Assembly (NCBI GenBank): GCA_003117195.1
Contig: BDSI01000033.1
Coordinates: 620,001-684,000 of the forward strand
Direction of reading: 5' to 3'
DNA from: Eudorina sp. 2006-703-Eu-15
Lineage: Eukaryota > Chlorophyta > Chlorophyceae > Chlamydomonadales > Volvocaceae
DNA: 64,000 nt
Every line of letters begins with the position of its first letter. Position 1 is the first letter of the stretch. Position numbers and translations under genes: made by a program. A model generated the notes under the pieces. That model saw only the letters and a program-made list of their open reading frames with translations. It did no database searches and was not told where the DNA came from. Positions 23,417 through 34,754 of this stretch are shown piece after piece.

Positions 23417-25813
23417 CGCACCTGCAGTACAGCGCACGATTACCGCACACAGCTCTTGGTACAGCTGCCGTACGCAGTAGACAGCGACCATACACAGCCT
23501 TTGATACAACTGCCTTACACAGCTACTGCACACAGCTAACATCCACAGCTAGTGATACAGCAAATGTGCCTTCAGGGAAGCAAGGGGAGGAGGAAGGGGC
23601 CAGGCGCAGCGGACGACGTTTTGACGTCAGGGCAGCGGGGTTGGTGGCAGCCGCAAGGCAGCTCGGCCGCCTCTGGGGGCGATGTCTTGGCGATATTGAA
23701 GGGGTGGGCGAGCGCAGGAGGATGTCTCGAATCTCGGTCGCTGACGGAACTCCCTAGCTAGGAGTGGGGGCGCCTTCGCAGGCTACGGCCGTGGGCGCTG
23801 CGTTTGGACCATGGCTGCGTAGTTCTCTGCGCTTCAGAGCAGCAGGGCAGTGACCTGGCCGCACCGCGTAAACCCACATAGGCCCACATCGCCATCAGCC
23901 ATCGTGGCAGAATGTGGGCTCCATTGGGATTACCGTATACCATGACAGCCACAGACTCGGGTAGCGGCCTGGCGGGGAGGGGTCGATCCACTCGAAACAA
24001 ACACCCACGCTTCTTACCTCTTGTCGCCTTAAACACCAAACAGGCGAACCAACCCTTGTGCATTTTTGCAAAGTCAACCAAACAGAGCGTAAACCTACAA
24101 CTACTCTTGGACGGATGGGCTTAAACATGAGACGCCGCGTGGTGATCATAATGTGTGCGCCGGGGGGAAGGGAGACGAGGGCAGGAGGACGGGGGAAGGG
24201 AGGAGGGTCTTACCAGTGCGTGATGGAAGGCGCTTTTTCCTGAGGGCCGTGCGGGGGCGTGTGCCCGCGTGCTCGTGGCTGCGCCCGCGTTTGGCCCCCA
24301 GCAGCACCATCGCGTGGGCGCAAACACACCGCGCCGTGTGCAAGGTGTGACACGCCGGTGTCTGGGTGGCGGCCGGCGGCGGCGGCGAGACGACGCGCTC
24401 GGGCGCATCATCCGTGTGTGTGCACGTGGACGGATGGAGCAGGGAGGGGGCGATAGGGAACGGAGACAGATGGGGTACAAGCCGGGGGACGTGCGCGTTT
24501 TGCGCGCGCGGCACGTGGTGCGCGGCCCCCGAATCCAAACCCTGGAAGGTGTCAGGTAAGGGGGTCGGACCCGGATGCCGTAGGAGCTGTTGGCCGCCTA
24601 GCGCATATGCTCTTGGGGCAGAAGGTGGATGGACAGTGCACCGAAGTGCGTATTACAGCGGACCGTTCACCACGCATGAGGCACGACACAACCGCCCGGC
24701 GACCTTCCCGAGGGCGTAAAGGACCCCAGTGGTTTCGGAGCTCTGCGATATTAACAGCGAGGGACTCGAAATTCGATCCCGGAGCAACGCCCGATACGAT
24801 ACCCGCGCTGTCCCGGCTAAATGCCGTGTCCAAAAAGGCCCCTTTTTCTCGCCGCCCCACCCGCCGGGTGCATCTCACCCGCATGCAACCGTTAACAAAC
24901 ACCGCACATCATCCGAACTGTCACAGCGCCAAAAGCACACCGATGCAAGCCTGCCGCACTGTCCCGGCCGATGCGGGCAACGGCCGTTCTGAGGCTCTTG
25001 ACGAATCCGACCACAAACCAGACCCCGCATAACCAGCGTCCCAGCCCGCCACCCATCACCACCTGCAGAGTGACCGTACCCGCACCGCGCCAACAGCTGC
25101 CAACCCCTCATCCAATCATCACGTGATCAGCAACCATCAGCACCGAGCCAGGGTTCTGCAACCGTGCGGCAGCGGCTTTGCCTCGTCACGGCCCCGCAGC
25201 GCCATGCGGATGCGTCCCAGATACAGAGCCGGGGCGCTGTCGACACACGTCGCCTGTGACATGGAATGTTGATACCTTCTCAATGCCCTGGCCCCCCCGG
25301 GCCAAGCCCAGATCGACATCCGCTTCGGGGTTGGGGCGATCGGGCACGGCTTGCCGTCAAAACGTCCATGTCATTAAGCCCGCCCCATGGGTCGGGTACG
25401 GAGACGCAGATGGCCCGGGCCCAACACCGGAACAGGGACGGGGGACATCGCCGCGTGGTCAGCTACCGCCCAGTTGCCCAGCGCGTCAGCAAGTGTTTCA
25501 CCCCACACCCTGCTCCGGCCCAGCACCCACAAGCCTCTTTGCCTGACCGGCACCGCCAGAGGCTGCCCTTTGCCTGGCCGTGCATGGACCTTACCCCTTA
25601 CCTAGCCTGCGAACGGCACACGTGCGTAGGTTGCAGGTACGTCGGCGCAGGGGTGCAAACCCGCAGGGCATCCCCCTAATGGCCCGCCGCTCCGCAGGCG
25701 CCGCCTGCCGCATCTGTTCGGCATCTTGAACCGGCCTGTCGGTCCTAACCCCCAAACCCGCAGCAACGCCGGCATTCGCAAGCTGCACATGCTCCCGCAA
25801 CAGCGCGCGCTCA
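23417..25813. other. convergent intergenic region
   Basis: This 2.4 kb lies between the 3' ends of the FkbM gene (plus) and the tail-anchored protein gene (minus). At 23440-23560 there is a run of degenerate 'acacagct' units. The rest has only short overlapping frames without conserved motifs. I find no tRNA or rRNA. Confidence 0.4.
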
Positions 25814-26758
25814 TCACGACATGGACTGCTGCGGCGTCGGCCGCCGGGCGGCAGCGGCGGCGGCGCCCCCGCCGTTCCCTTGGCGCTTGCGTCGCACCCA
25901 CCATCGGAGCACCGAGATGCCCACCGCCGCCGCCAGCCCCAGCACGAAGGCGCTGGAGCGCTGCTGCCGTTGCTGCGCCAGCTGCTGCTCCAAGCGGATC
26001 TCCTCCAGGTAATCCGGGTGGTAGATCGCGCCGTGCGCCGGTGCCACCGCCGGCGGTGCCGCTGTCGATGCGAGGAGAGCTGGGGTGCTGGCGCCGGCCC
26101 CAGCAAGGCTGGTGCTCGCGGGCCCCTGCGACCCGGGGTGGCGTGATGCTGCCAGCGGCATCAGAAGCGCCGCGGAGTCCTCCTCATCGCCGGAGCTGGA
26201 CGGCATGACAGCCCTGATGGCCTGGAGGACGCCCTGGCGAGCAGCATCGACGTCGGTGGAGAGCGCGGAGGCTGACGTTGCGGCGGCGGGCTCTGAGGTT
26301 CCTGGCGCTGCCGCCGCGCCGGCCCCGGTGTCGCCGCTGGCCGGGGCGGCGTCCGCCGCTTGCGACGAAGCGCGCAACGCATCCATGCCGTGATGATAGG
26401 CTTTGAGCTTCAGCCAGGTGATTTCGTTCTCCGATGCGTCCTCCACTAGAGCGCGCTTGTAGTCTATCCATGCCAGCTCCTTGGGGCTGGGCACGTACTG
26501 CTTTACTGCGTCTAGCGCTCGCTCTAATGACTTGAGCTCCTCCACGGCCGCATCGCACTCCTCCTGGGGCGGGGCCTGGACTGCCTCCTCCTCCCACTGC
26601 TCAACACTCGCGCATTGGGCTCCCTTTCGCCCAAGCTGCCTGATCACTTCAAGCGAGGCCTCCGAATAATCCCCTCCGAACTCGGCTTCAACCGAATCTT
26701 CTGAATAATTTGCCGCCGGACGACGACCCTTACGGGTCTCTTTCGCCGACTCCGCCAT
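25814..26758 (-). CDS. tail-anchored acidic protein of unknown function
   Basis: A single uninterrupted frame of 314 residues starts MAESAKETRKGRRPAA. The N-terminal ~130 residues are charged and likely helical (EEEAVQAPPQEECDAAVEEL, SPKELAWIDYKRALVEDAS, NEITWLKLKAYHHGMDAL). Residues ~130-240 are Ala/Ser/Gly-rich linker. Then comes a Gln-rich helix (EEIRLEQQLAQQRQQR) and one hydrophobic segment (SSAFVLGLAAAVGISVLRWW) followed by basic VRRKRQ and a Gly/Ala tail. This is the layout of a C-terminally anchored membrane protein, with basic residues after the anchor as seen on mitochondrial, plastid or peroxisomal outer-membrane proteins. That location is inference. I do not recognise the family. 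No internal intron is needed. The start is only 227 bases from the ATG of the divergent plus-strand gene. Confidence 0.7.
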   Translation of the reverse strand: MAESAKETRKGRRPAANYSEDSVEAEFGGDYSEASLEVIRQLGRKGAQCASVEQWEEEAVQAPPQEECDAAVEELKSLERALDAVKQYVPSPKELAWIDYKRALVEDASENEITWLKLKAYHHGMDALRASSQAADAAPASGDTGAGAAAAPGTSEPAAATSASALSTDVDAARQGVLQAIRAVMPSSSGDEEDSAALLMPLAASRHPGSQGPASTSLAGAGASTPALLASTAAPPAVAPAHGAIYHPDYLEEIRLEQQLAQQRQQRSSAFVLGLAAAVGISVLRWWVRRKRQGNGGGAAAAAARRPTPQQSMS

Positions 26759-26985
26759 ACATGCAAGCCGTGAAAGATTCCACGTTATGACATTCGCAAC
26801 CGTAATCTAATGCTCTTCTTCAGCGCCAATGCTCAAAACAGACAATGCTTCTCGGGTCAGTATTCGTACAGGCAGTATGTTTTCTTCAAAGCGGCTTAGC
26901 ACTCAAGCCATGTAAATTCATCATCTACTCCCATTGTAATTTATCAAGTGAAAACATTACAAATAACTTGTCTCGTTTCCTAAAC
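26759..26985. promoter_or_regulatory. short bidirectional promoter
   Basis: Only 227 bases separate the start codons of two divergent genes (tail-anchored protein on minus, ZNF830-like on plus). The stretch is clearly AT-richer than the flanks. It has to contain both core promoters and 5' leaders, so the two genes may share regulation. Confidence 0.5.
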
Positions 26986-29726
26986 ATGTCTGACGACCTG
27001 AAAGCCAAGTTCAGGGCTGCTGCAGCGCAGCGTGGTCTCAATTCCGTGAGTTCACATAGCAACAATAACGAAATTCATGTTGAAACAGTCGTAGTGTTGT
27101 ATTTTCAACCGCCCGGTTGCCGGGTTAATTATCACAGGCCAAGGACCAGTTGAAAGCAATCAAGGCTCAGAAAGCTGCTATGGCTGCAGCAACCGTGAGT
27201 CCTGTCCACCGCTACCGGGCTCGACATGCACCACCTCGGGCGCCCTACGTCACCCGCAACAGCCCCGCCCCTCTGGTGCCTTGTCCCGCCGAGCCCGCAG
27301 GCGGGGCCTGGACCCTCATCCCAGCGCCTGCAGCAGCAGCAACAGCAGCAAAAGCCCGCTGCAACAACAGGACCTAGCCAAGCACGGCCCGCAGGCGGGA
27401 GCGCACTACCAGCGGACTTCTTCCAGCAGGGCCCCAAGGCAAGCGTCGACCCTGCTGACCGGTGCAAGGACCTCCTCTGCACCAGCCTAGGGCAGGGAAT
27501 CCTGACGTGCGGAAATGGCAGGGTAGCCTCCACAACCCGTGCGCCCACTCTGTTGCAGCGGCGGCCGTTGGCGGTGGGGGTCTTGACTCATGACGTCATG
27601 AGGGCTCTCTCCTCAGTGTCAGTCATATCGCTGGTTCCATGTCCTCCTCCAGCACGTCCATCTGATCTCCCAATGAACTGAAACCGCCTGACAGGCATCT
27701 GCAAGGTCGGATACCTCGGCGGCGGCGTCAGCGCCGGGGGCGGCGAAGGCGGTCCCCGCGACCGTAGCTGCGGCGCCGGGGCCCTCCTCCCAGGCCCTGG
27801 CGCAGCGGCCGCCCGCAGCATCATCGGTGGCGACGGGTCCCGCAGCGAAACCCGTGCCAGCGGCGGGGGGCCCCGCAGGACCGACCTCAGCGCTCCCACA
27901 GGTACGTGACAGCGCTCAAAAACCCACATACCCGGGAGCGCCCCCACAGAGCTCGTCGGGTGAAGGATGACCATAGGCTGACGCAGCTGCTCAGGCGGGC
28001 GGGCCTGGCATTGGGCCTGAGTACCGCAATGGGCATGCCAGCGACCCGTGGGACATCATTTCTTGATGCGTATTACCGTGTACAACGACTCAATCCACCC
28101 ACGACTCAATCGCCTTTGGGTGGCGCGATGATCAGGGCTGCCGTGCTGACAGGCACTGGGCACGGGACTGGGCCAAGCGTCCCGCCCATCTCTCTTCCTT
28201 ACCCCTCCTCCCTCCACCCCCTCCTCCCTGAATCCTCAGGGCTTCTTCGCGGACAAGGCCGCGGACGCGCAGGCCCGCGGCGTGAAGCTGCCCACCGCAG
28301 CGGACCGCGAGGCGGACTTCCGAGCCTTCACAGAGCTCCTTGACGAGGAGCTGAAACAGCAGGTGAGCTCCACGAACGCTCCTCAGCCCTTGACCTTGCG
28401 CCGCTGGTTTCGGGGCCCAAAGATGACGATTACGGATATACAGAACAGCGGGCGAGCCGACGCACCGAACCCGGCGTGTCACCTGGCGGTGCGTCGTGAG
28501 CAGGGGCAGGTACACCTCCAACGGGGCAACGCGTTTGGCGACGATCCAAAGTCGGGTTTGGCTGGGGGTCAAGGCCAAGCGTTGCCCCTCATCTCATCTC
28601 CGTCAAGTGGACCGGGTGGGTTGAGGCCTGGGCCCTGGGGGGAAGTCGCCGACCCGCGCATGCGGCGTTGCGGCTGTGCGCGGACTGTGGGAGGAGTGGA
28701 GCGACCCCAAATCCCGATCTGTCCCGCGCCCGGTCCTGATGGGCGTGACCTGCGGTTGGGCCGCAGGCGGTGACCGAGGCGGAAGCGGCCGAGGAGGAGG
28801 CGGAGGAGAAGGCGGACCGGGAGGCGTTCCTGTTGCGGTGGGTGGCGGTGTTTGTGCGGTCGGGGATTCGGGGCTGGCGGTCTGGGTGGGGAGCGCCCGG
28901 GCCGATTGTTGCGTACTGCCACGAATTTGGGTTCGTTCGTCCAGCTACAGTCGCCGGACAGACATGACGCAACGATGGAACACACCAACCCGCGCATGGC
29001 CCAGGGAGCCGGGTCGGGGACCATGTACGACAAATGTGCAGCAGGTGTACGACGGGTGCGCGCGTGTCCCATGTGCGTTGGTGTGGGTTGGCGGCAAGGG
29101 ATCTATTCCATGGCCACATCTCTGGCCTTTTCGCAGCGATGACGCCCGAACGATTGAAACCAAAGCAGCAGCATCAGGACCCTCGCGCGCCGCGCACCGC
29201 GCCTCTCGCTCGTACCTGCGAATTGGGCGCGACGATCCACAGGCGGCAACAAGAGCGGCTTGAGCTCCTGCGGCAGAGGAAGGTGCTGCTGCTCTCGCGG
29301 TCCGCCGGTGACGCCTCCGCGTCCGGGGCCCCGGGCACGGCGGCGGCAGTGGCCCTGCCGGACCTACCCCCCGACGAGGAGCTACGTGAGGCGCCAGCGC
29401 CCAAGTTCTGGTCAGATGATGACGGGGAGGAGGTGGAGGCGCAGGGCGGCGGCGAGGGGGCAGGCCCGGGTCAGGGGCCAGGCGAGGCCCCTGCCGACGC
29501 GACAGCGGCGCGGGAGGGGTCGCCAGGGACGGCGGGACCCGGAGCCAAGCGGCCTCGGCGGGCGCTGCCGGTGCTGCCGGGCAAGCGGCAGAGGGTGATT
29601 GACGCGCTGGCGGTCACGATGGGGGTGTCGGACGGGGAGGGGCCCAGCAGCGGCGGGGATGAGAGCGAGGGGGAGGGCAGCGACGGCGGCGCGGGGGGGC
29701 TCAACTGGCGTGCGAAGCGGGTATAA
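26986..29726 (+). CDS. ZNF830/CCDC16-like nuclear protein without visible zinc finger
   Basis: Seven exons in phase: 26986-27045, 27138-27194, 27301-27438, 27695-27901, 28240-28362, 28767-28837, 29243-29726; about 379 residues. The N-terminus MSDDLKAKFRAAAAQRG, then AKDQLKAIKAQKAAM, is a basic helix. A Gln/Ala/Pro linker contains SALPADFFQQGPK. The diagnostic part is SALPQGFFADKAADAQARG ... DREADFRAFTELLDEEL, then an acidic helix and RRQQERLELLRQRKVLLL, the order seen in the C-terminal half of ZNF830-type spliceosome- and DNA-damage-associated proteins. The end is NWRAKRV after an acidic Ser-rich stretch and a basic AKRPRRALP patch, a possible nuclear signal. The N-terminal C2H2 finger of the family is not found in any frame before the linker. 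Exon 3 seems to use a GC donor (AAG/gcaagc); a GT alternative nearby would change phase. The similarity is from memory of the family, so moderate confidence. Confidence 0.6.
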
Positions 29727-30651
29727 ACGGCGGCGACGGCGGCGGCGGCGGCGTGCACTGGACTTGGGCGATGCAGCAGCCGCGGGAGGTTGGCGATGGC
29801 GGCCGGTGCGTGTGTGCCTAGTGGGGTGTCGAGACGTCGTGTGTTGCTGAAGAACCGCGGGTCGCTGGGAGGGGTCCTGGCTGATATCCGCCGCAGCGTT
29901 TGACGACGACTACGTGGGGCGGGTGCTGAGCTGCTGACACACGGCAGGAGCACCCTGCAGCTCTGCGCCCCCGGAGGGTGCCGGGGCCGGGGCACTCGGC
30001 CATCCCGCGCTGAGGCCCCCCCCAAGGTCAGTACAGTCAGCAGCGGGCCATCCTCTCGCGCCCTTCGATCTCATCTCTCCTTTCCTCGCCTCTGTGTCAG
30101 CGGGGCGCGGGGCGTAACTCTTACAAGCTCCCGCCACGTCCCTTCGACCAATGACCCCAAGCACTTGCTGGCGTGGACGTGACTGACGCATCGAGAAGGG
30201 TCGGAGGCGAACAGCTTGGGACCCAGCGGCAGATCGCCACCTTACATGCTCGCACTCAACACGCAACACCGACGGCCCGAGGCGTTACGCCTGAGGCGTT
30301 ACGCCTCGCATGGTCTCAACGTGACACGGTTCAACATTGCCCCAAGGAAATCCCGGACATCAACTGTTACGTCTCCTGAAGTCCTGATGCTGCGTCGCCA
30401 CTTCCGTCGAACAGCGCATGCGGGTTACAGGGCCACCGGGCGGAGCCCGACCCGGGGTGTCACCCGTGCCCGCTGTGGAGACCGGCAAGTGGATTTCAAA
30501 AGAAGATCCGGGATCTACACCTCATCTCAACTGGGCTACGGCGCTACACTGACTTCCGACATACGGTACCCAGCAGCCAGCACGCGCGTCCGTTCGCTCC
30601 GCGGCGGCACACGCCGTGTTGTGCCGCCCCTGCGCTGTCAGGTGCATCCCC
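29727..30651. other. intergenic region
   Basis: 3' flank of the ZNF830-like gene and of the minus-strand unknown gene copy ending at 30652 (convergent). Frames are short and unconvincing; no RNA gene or ordered repeat seen. Confidence 0.35.
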
Positions 30652-31237
30652 TCACTGCGTGCCCTCCCCCTCCACGTCACGCGCCAGGTCCGCCACGGCC
30701 TTCGGAACCGCCTCCCCCGCCTTGATCTCGTCGCCGCCGGCAACCATGCCCTGCCAGAGGTACAATCGGCCGGGAGGGCAGTCAAGTGTCACGTCACAGT
30801 GCTGCGGCAGGAGGCCCATGATGCCTTTCAGCGCATCAACCCTCTAGGCACCGGTCCGCGAAGGCCGCCGTGTGCCGCTTTGCACCACCGGCTGTCGCTC
30901 CAGAAACCCTCGGCGACGGACTCCGCCGCGCAACGCGGCGGCAACGTAGCGCGACGTTCCCAGGCCACTGCCTGCTCTCAAGAGCGCTGCCGCTCTGTCC
31001 CATGTCGGCCGTACCCCGTACGGCATGGCCGGCCTTCAACCTTTAGCCGCAGTCCCGCCCGGTCTCGCCCCGGCCGCAACACGCGGCCCGCCGGGTGGGA
31101 GCCCCGGCATCTCCGCCCGGCGGCCCCATCGCCGGGAAGGTCTCACCCACCCGCGTGTCCTGGCTCGTCTGGGTGTGCGGGTCGCCCGAGCCGAACTTGC
31201 TCCTGGGGATCTGTTCGGGGTCCACCCGGTCGCTCTC
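30652..31237 (-). CDS. unknown small gene, copy 2 (partial model)
   Basis: Two segments can be supported. Exon 31237-31151 reads ESDRVDPEQIPRSKFGSG then DPHTQTSQDTR, between a cgtcag acceptor and a gtgggtg donor. A last exon of about 30847-30652 reads ALKGIMGLLPQHCDVTLDC, PPGRLYLWQGMVAGGDEIKA and GEAVPKAVADLARDVEGEGT before TGA. The same two modules recur in the same order at 31466-32125. Tandem repetition of both modules with silent and conservative changes argues that they encode protein. I do not recognise the family. Exons upstream and between the two segments are unresolved, so it may be a broken copy. Confidence 0.33.
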
Positions 31238-31465
31238 CTGACGAACACACGGTGCGGCGCAGTCGTGAAGGTGTGCGGGATTTGGTGAGGTTAAATCTAA
31301 ATCTAGAAAACGAAGCGCATAAGGAAATGGGCAGTCATGGGAGACGAAGGCGCTCCATGTGCCGAATGGCTGTCGAGACGCAGCCGTGCCTGTTGCCTGA
31401 CGCGCGGTGGGTGGAATACCCCGACTGGCGACTACGTCTGGAGTCGATGACCGAGAAGGACCTAC

Positions 31466-32125
31466 CCGGCCTTGTGCACTGCTCGCATTCGCCGCGTCAT
31501 CGACCAGGGCCGCGAACGCCCGGGGCGCGGCCTCTCCTGCCTTCATCTCGTCGCTGCCTGTGACAGAGGTCTGCAAAGGAGGGGAGTTCGATGCAGCAGC
31601 TGCTGAAATCCTATCCTGTGAGGAGCAATCGACGCATACGATTGAGGCGGGGCAGGCGAGCCAGCGTCCCTGCGAGACGGACCGTCTCCGATCGCGAGCA
31701 CAACTCCCGCGCGGCTTTTACTTGATACCTATACATTGAGTGTTACGCAAAACATTACATAGTACCTGCCTTCGATCAAGTGTTCGAGACGGTCAGCAAC
31801 CAAGTCCGTCCCGTGGGTCACCGACGAACAACTAGAAGCACGACATTTGGCCGCCCTATCAAAATCGTCCGACATAATTAGCTGCCTTCACGGCCAGACG
31901 CACCTGGAAGTCCTCGCGTGTTGGCATGTGCGGATCACCTGACCCGAACTCGCCACGGAAGGTTGAATTATCGGCGTCGGAGGTGCCAACTTTGCTGCTA
32001 TAAGCCGTAAATTTATTTTGTGAGGAGAATGTATTAGCGAAACAGCGGCGCGCGGAAAATGCTATCGGAACCACAGGGGAACCCTGCCTGAAGCCGATGC
32101 CAGTCGAGTGGCGACAGGAAAGCAT
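31466..32125 (-). CDS. unknown small gene, copy 1 (partial model)
   Basis: An upstream exon ends at 31904 with RGEFGSGDPHMPTREDFQ before a gtgcgt donor. The next exon, 31570-31466, reads TSVTGSDEMKAGEAAPRAFA then ALVDDAANASSAQGR before gtaggt. Both correspond to exons of the copy just downstream (FGSGDPH and DEIKAGEAVPKA). The first exon may begin near 32125 (MLSCRHSTGIGFRQGSP), which would place its start about 240 bases from the divergent GT77-like gene. Function unknown; the 3' end of this copy is not found. Confidence 0.33.
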
Positions 32126-32365
32126 TTCATAAAGGAAAAAGCAACAGTTAAATGACCGGTGGTCAAATTACAGAAATCGAACGTGAAGGACCCCTTGGTT
32201 TGAGAGAGGAGTCAGTGAGGGTGAGTCATTGTACGGGAAGTTTTCGTTGGTCGCTCCGTGGAACAAATACCTGCTCTTAAAATCGTATACAATTTGAAAA
32301 TTAGTTTATTCGGATATATGACATAATCGTTTGTTTCTGTAAATTCACACCTTGACGTTCCGAAC
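32126..32365. promoter_or_regulatory. putative divergent promoter
   Basis: An AT-rich stretch upstream of the GT77-like start at 32366 and, in the other direction, of unknown gene copy 1. No defined element identified. Confidence 0.3.
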
Positions 32366-34754
32366 ATGCACAGGCTAGGCATCATCCTCGCGTTTTTTGC
32401 CTCTGCTGGATTGTGTGCTTACCTTGACATCGATGGGGTTTTGTCGGGATTGGGCCAGCAAGATCAGGGAGCGTCGCTAGTTCCTTGGCTTCAGCCTCTC
32501 AGCTGGAAGCCGACATACGCGGGCGATTACAACGACCTGGAGAAGCTCTTGAAAAGTCGTGCTTCTAATGATGGATGGATTACTCTTTTTTGCTTTTCGA
32601 TGCCGGCGAACCGGACGGGCTCTCCAGAGGAACTCGCGTTTATGAGGATGGCTCTAAACGCTTTTTACACCTACCAGGTCTTTGGTGAAGCTTCTTCCGA
32701 CATCGTAGCTGCGCTCACGCCTGCGGCGCTGGCCGTTTGTCAATCTTTCCGGCTCCCATGTTTCGATGCATCGAAGTATGCCAAAGATGCTCGCACCTTC
32801 AAGACGATAAACTGGGCCAAGATAAAGCTTGCCCGTGACATTCTCAATCTGGGGTACCACGTTCACTTGTCGGACGTGGACGTCAGCTACTTGAAACCCA
32901 TCCAACCGGCGCGAAACGAGGTGTGACCCAGCTGGGGCCGAGGCTGACACGCGCCACCTAGGGGATGGAGCCATTTGCACGCACGAACTCTTGCAGCTGC
33001 CCATTTCACGCAGATGCGCACTCACTCGTAGCGGTGCACAGTTACATGGCGGCGCACGGACAGTGCATCAAAGCAGTGATGTGTACAAGCTGCCATGGAC
33101 AAGGGTGTGAAGCATGACTTTGCAGTTCTGGTTTGCTTCTCGTTTTGTGACACTTAGGGGCGGTGCGTAGACCATCTGGGTTTCGGGGTTACCACCATGA
33201 AGCCCAACCCAACCCGACCCCCACATACACTGCACACCCCGCTTTATAACAGCATCATCAGGTCAAACTTTCCAAACGCCCTCCAATCTGTGACCCATAC
33301 TGCAGATTTTCTCCTGGAGCAATGGCGCCGCCGACTGCAGCCTGATGCAGGAGGAATGGGTGCACCAGGTGCGCACTCTGGGCTCACCAATGCCACGCCG
33401 TGTACGGCATCTGTCTCACCCTGTACGGCAATCGTGCTGCCGCTGATGAAAGTGCGCGCAGCGAGTCAGCCTCCCTCCGTGGCGAACCTGACCCTGGCGC
33501 ACCATCTCCTTAAGTGCCGCACCCGTACCCGCTCCCTCCACCTGCCCTCACTGCCGTGTGGACGCAGGACAACCCGCAGGATGTCAAGACGCGGCGACCC
33601 ATCTACCTGGTCAACACAGGGGTCGTGTTCCTGCGGGCGAATCCCCGCAGCGTGGCCTTCCTGGAGTCCATGCTCAAGTACGACGGCGATCAGTACCAGG
33701 TGAGAAGGGGCCCTGAGAGGCTGTTTGTCATCTGGAATGGGCTTGTACTACGAGGGAGTGAGCGCAGGAGTGACTGGGGAAATACCACAATCACCAGACC
33801 CAGATGGCTCAACCAGACCAATTTAGCACATCGCGCGGCAAAGCTAGGGCGGCGCGTCCTTGACGCCTTTGCACCCAGGGTTGTGGCATGTGCTTGATCA
33901 GTCTTCTCACAGTACGGGGGGACCATCCTAACCCTACGGGGCGCATTCCTTGCGGCACGGGGGGGCCCTTTTCTTCTCAGACGGATCTCGGTAGCTGCCC
34001 AAAGGGTCCCATCGCCACGCAGCAGCCTCGGGCTGCCGTCCCCACTATATCCCGTTCTCAGGTTTCCTCATATCCCGTCTCCGTACTTTGTTGTTGTCGT
34101 ACGCAGGAGCAGTACGTCGCAACCCTCGTGGCGTACAACTCTTGGGCACCATGTACGGACGAGGCGTCGTGCCTGGCGGCTCGTTCGCGCGGGCTGGCGG
34201 CCGTGCAAGTGCATCCCAACCAGTTTGCTGAGCAAAACTGTATGCCGGAGCCCGGCTACAGCCACTGCGCGCCGCGGCGGCTGTACGTGCATGCCATTTG
34301 CCGTGCTACAGCTGCTGACAAGGAGGGCTTCCTTCGCTTCCTCAAGGCCTTCTTCATCTCGAGGAGTAACGCGGGGGCGGGCGCCGTTGTCCTCGCCGGC
34401 AGCGGCGGTGCCGTAACGTCGCCAAGCGAGGCGGCGTTGGAGGACGCGATGCTGATGGGGCAGCAAGACAACAACGCGCTGTCCGCCAGCGGTCTGCCGT
34501 GTCCGGCGGGGCAGCAGCGCGCGTGGATCGGGTACTTGGCCAAGACCGTGGAAGCCGCTGCAAAGAGAGCGAAGGACGAAGCCAAAGCCAAAGCCGATAG
34601 CGACGACGGCGCTTTGGAGACGGAAAAGAAGGAGGGGAAGGGGGTGAAGTTATCTCGCAAGCGGGGCCTGGCAAGCCGCGGGGGCGTGGCGGAGGATGGG
34701 GTCGAGCGCGGTGGGGTGATGCGTTTGCGGGGATTCGGGCGAACCGGTAGGTAG
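32366..34754 (+). CDS. GT77-like nucleotide-diphospho-sugar glycosyltransferase
   Basis: Four exons, all phase 0: 32366-32920, 33306-33368, 33568-33699, 34107-34754; 465 residues. The N-terminus MHRLGIILAFFASAGLCAYL is a signal peptide or short anchor, implying the secretory pathway. The core matches the nucleotide-diphospho-sugar transferase fold (Pfam Nucleotid_trans, CAZy GT77). TINWAKIKLARDILNLGYHV leads into HLSDVDVSYLKP, whose D-x-D is the metal/sugar-nucleotide site, and later there is YLVNTGVVFLRANPRSVAFL. GT77 enzymes in plants and algae add arabinose, galactose or xylose to cell-wall glycans and HRGPs; the sugar used here cannot be read from the sequence. The last ~70 residues are a charged Lys/Glu/Arg tail (KRAKDEAKAKADSDDGALE) that looks disordered. 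The first donor is gtgtga, slightly atypical. Confidence 0.78.

Noticed and set aside
24607..25032. 141-codon plus frame and overlapping minus frame
   Set aside because: Both lie in the convergent spacer, share no family motif and lack supporting exons.
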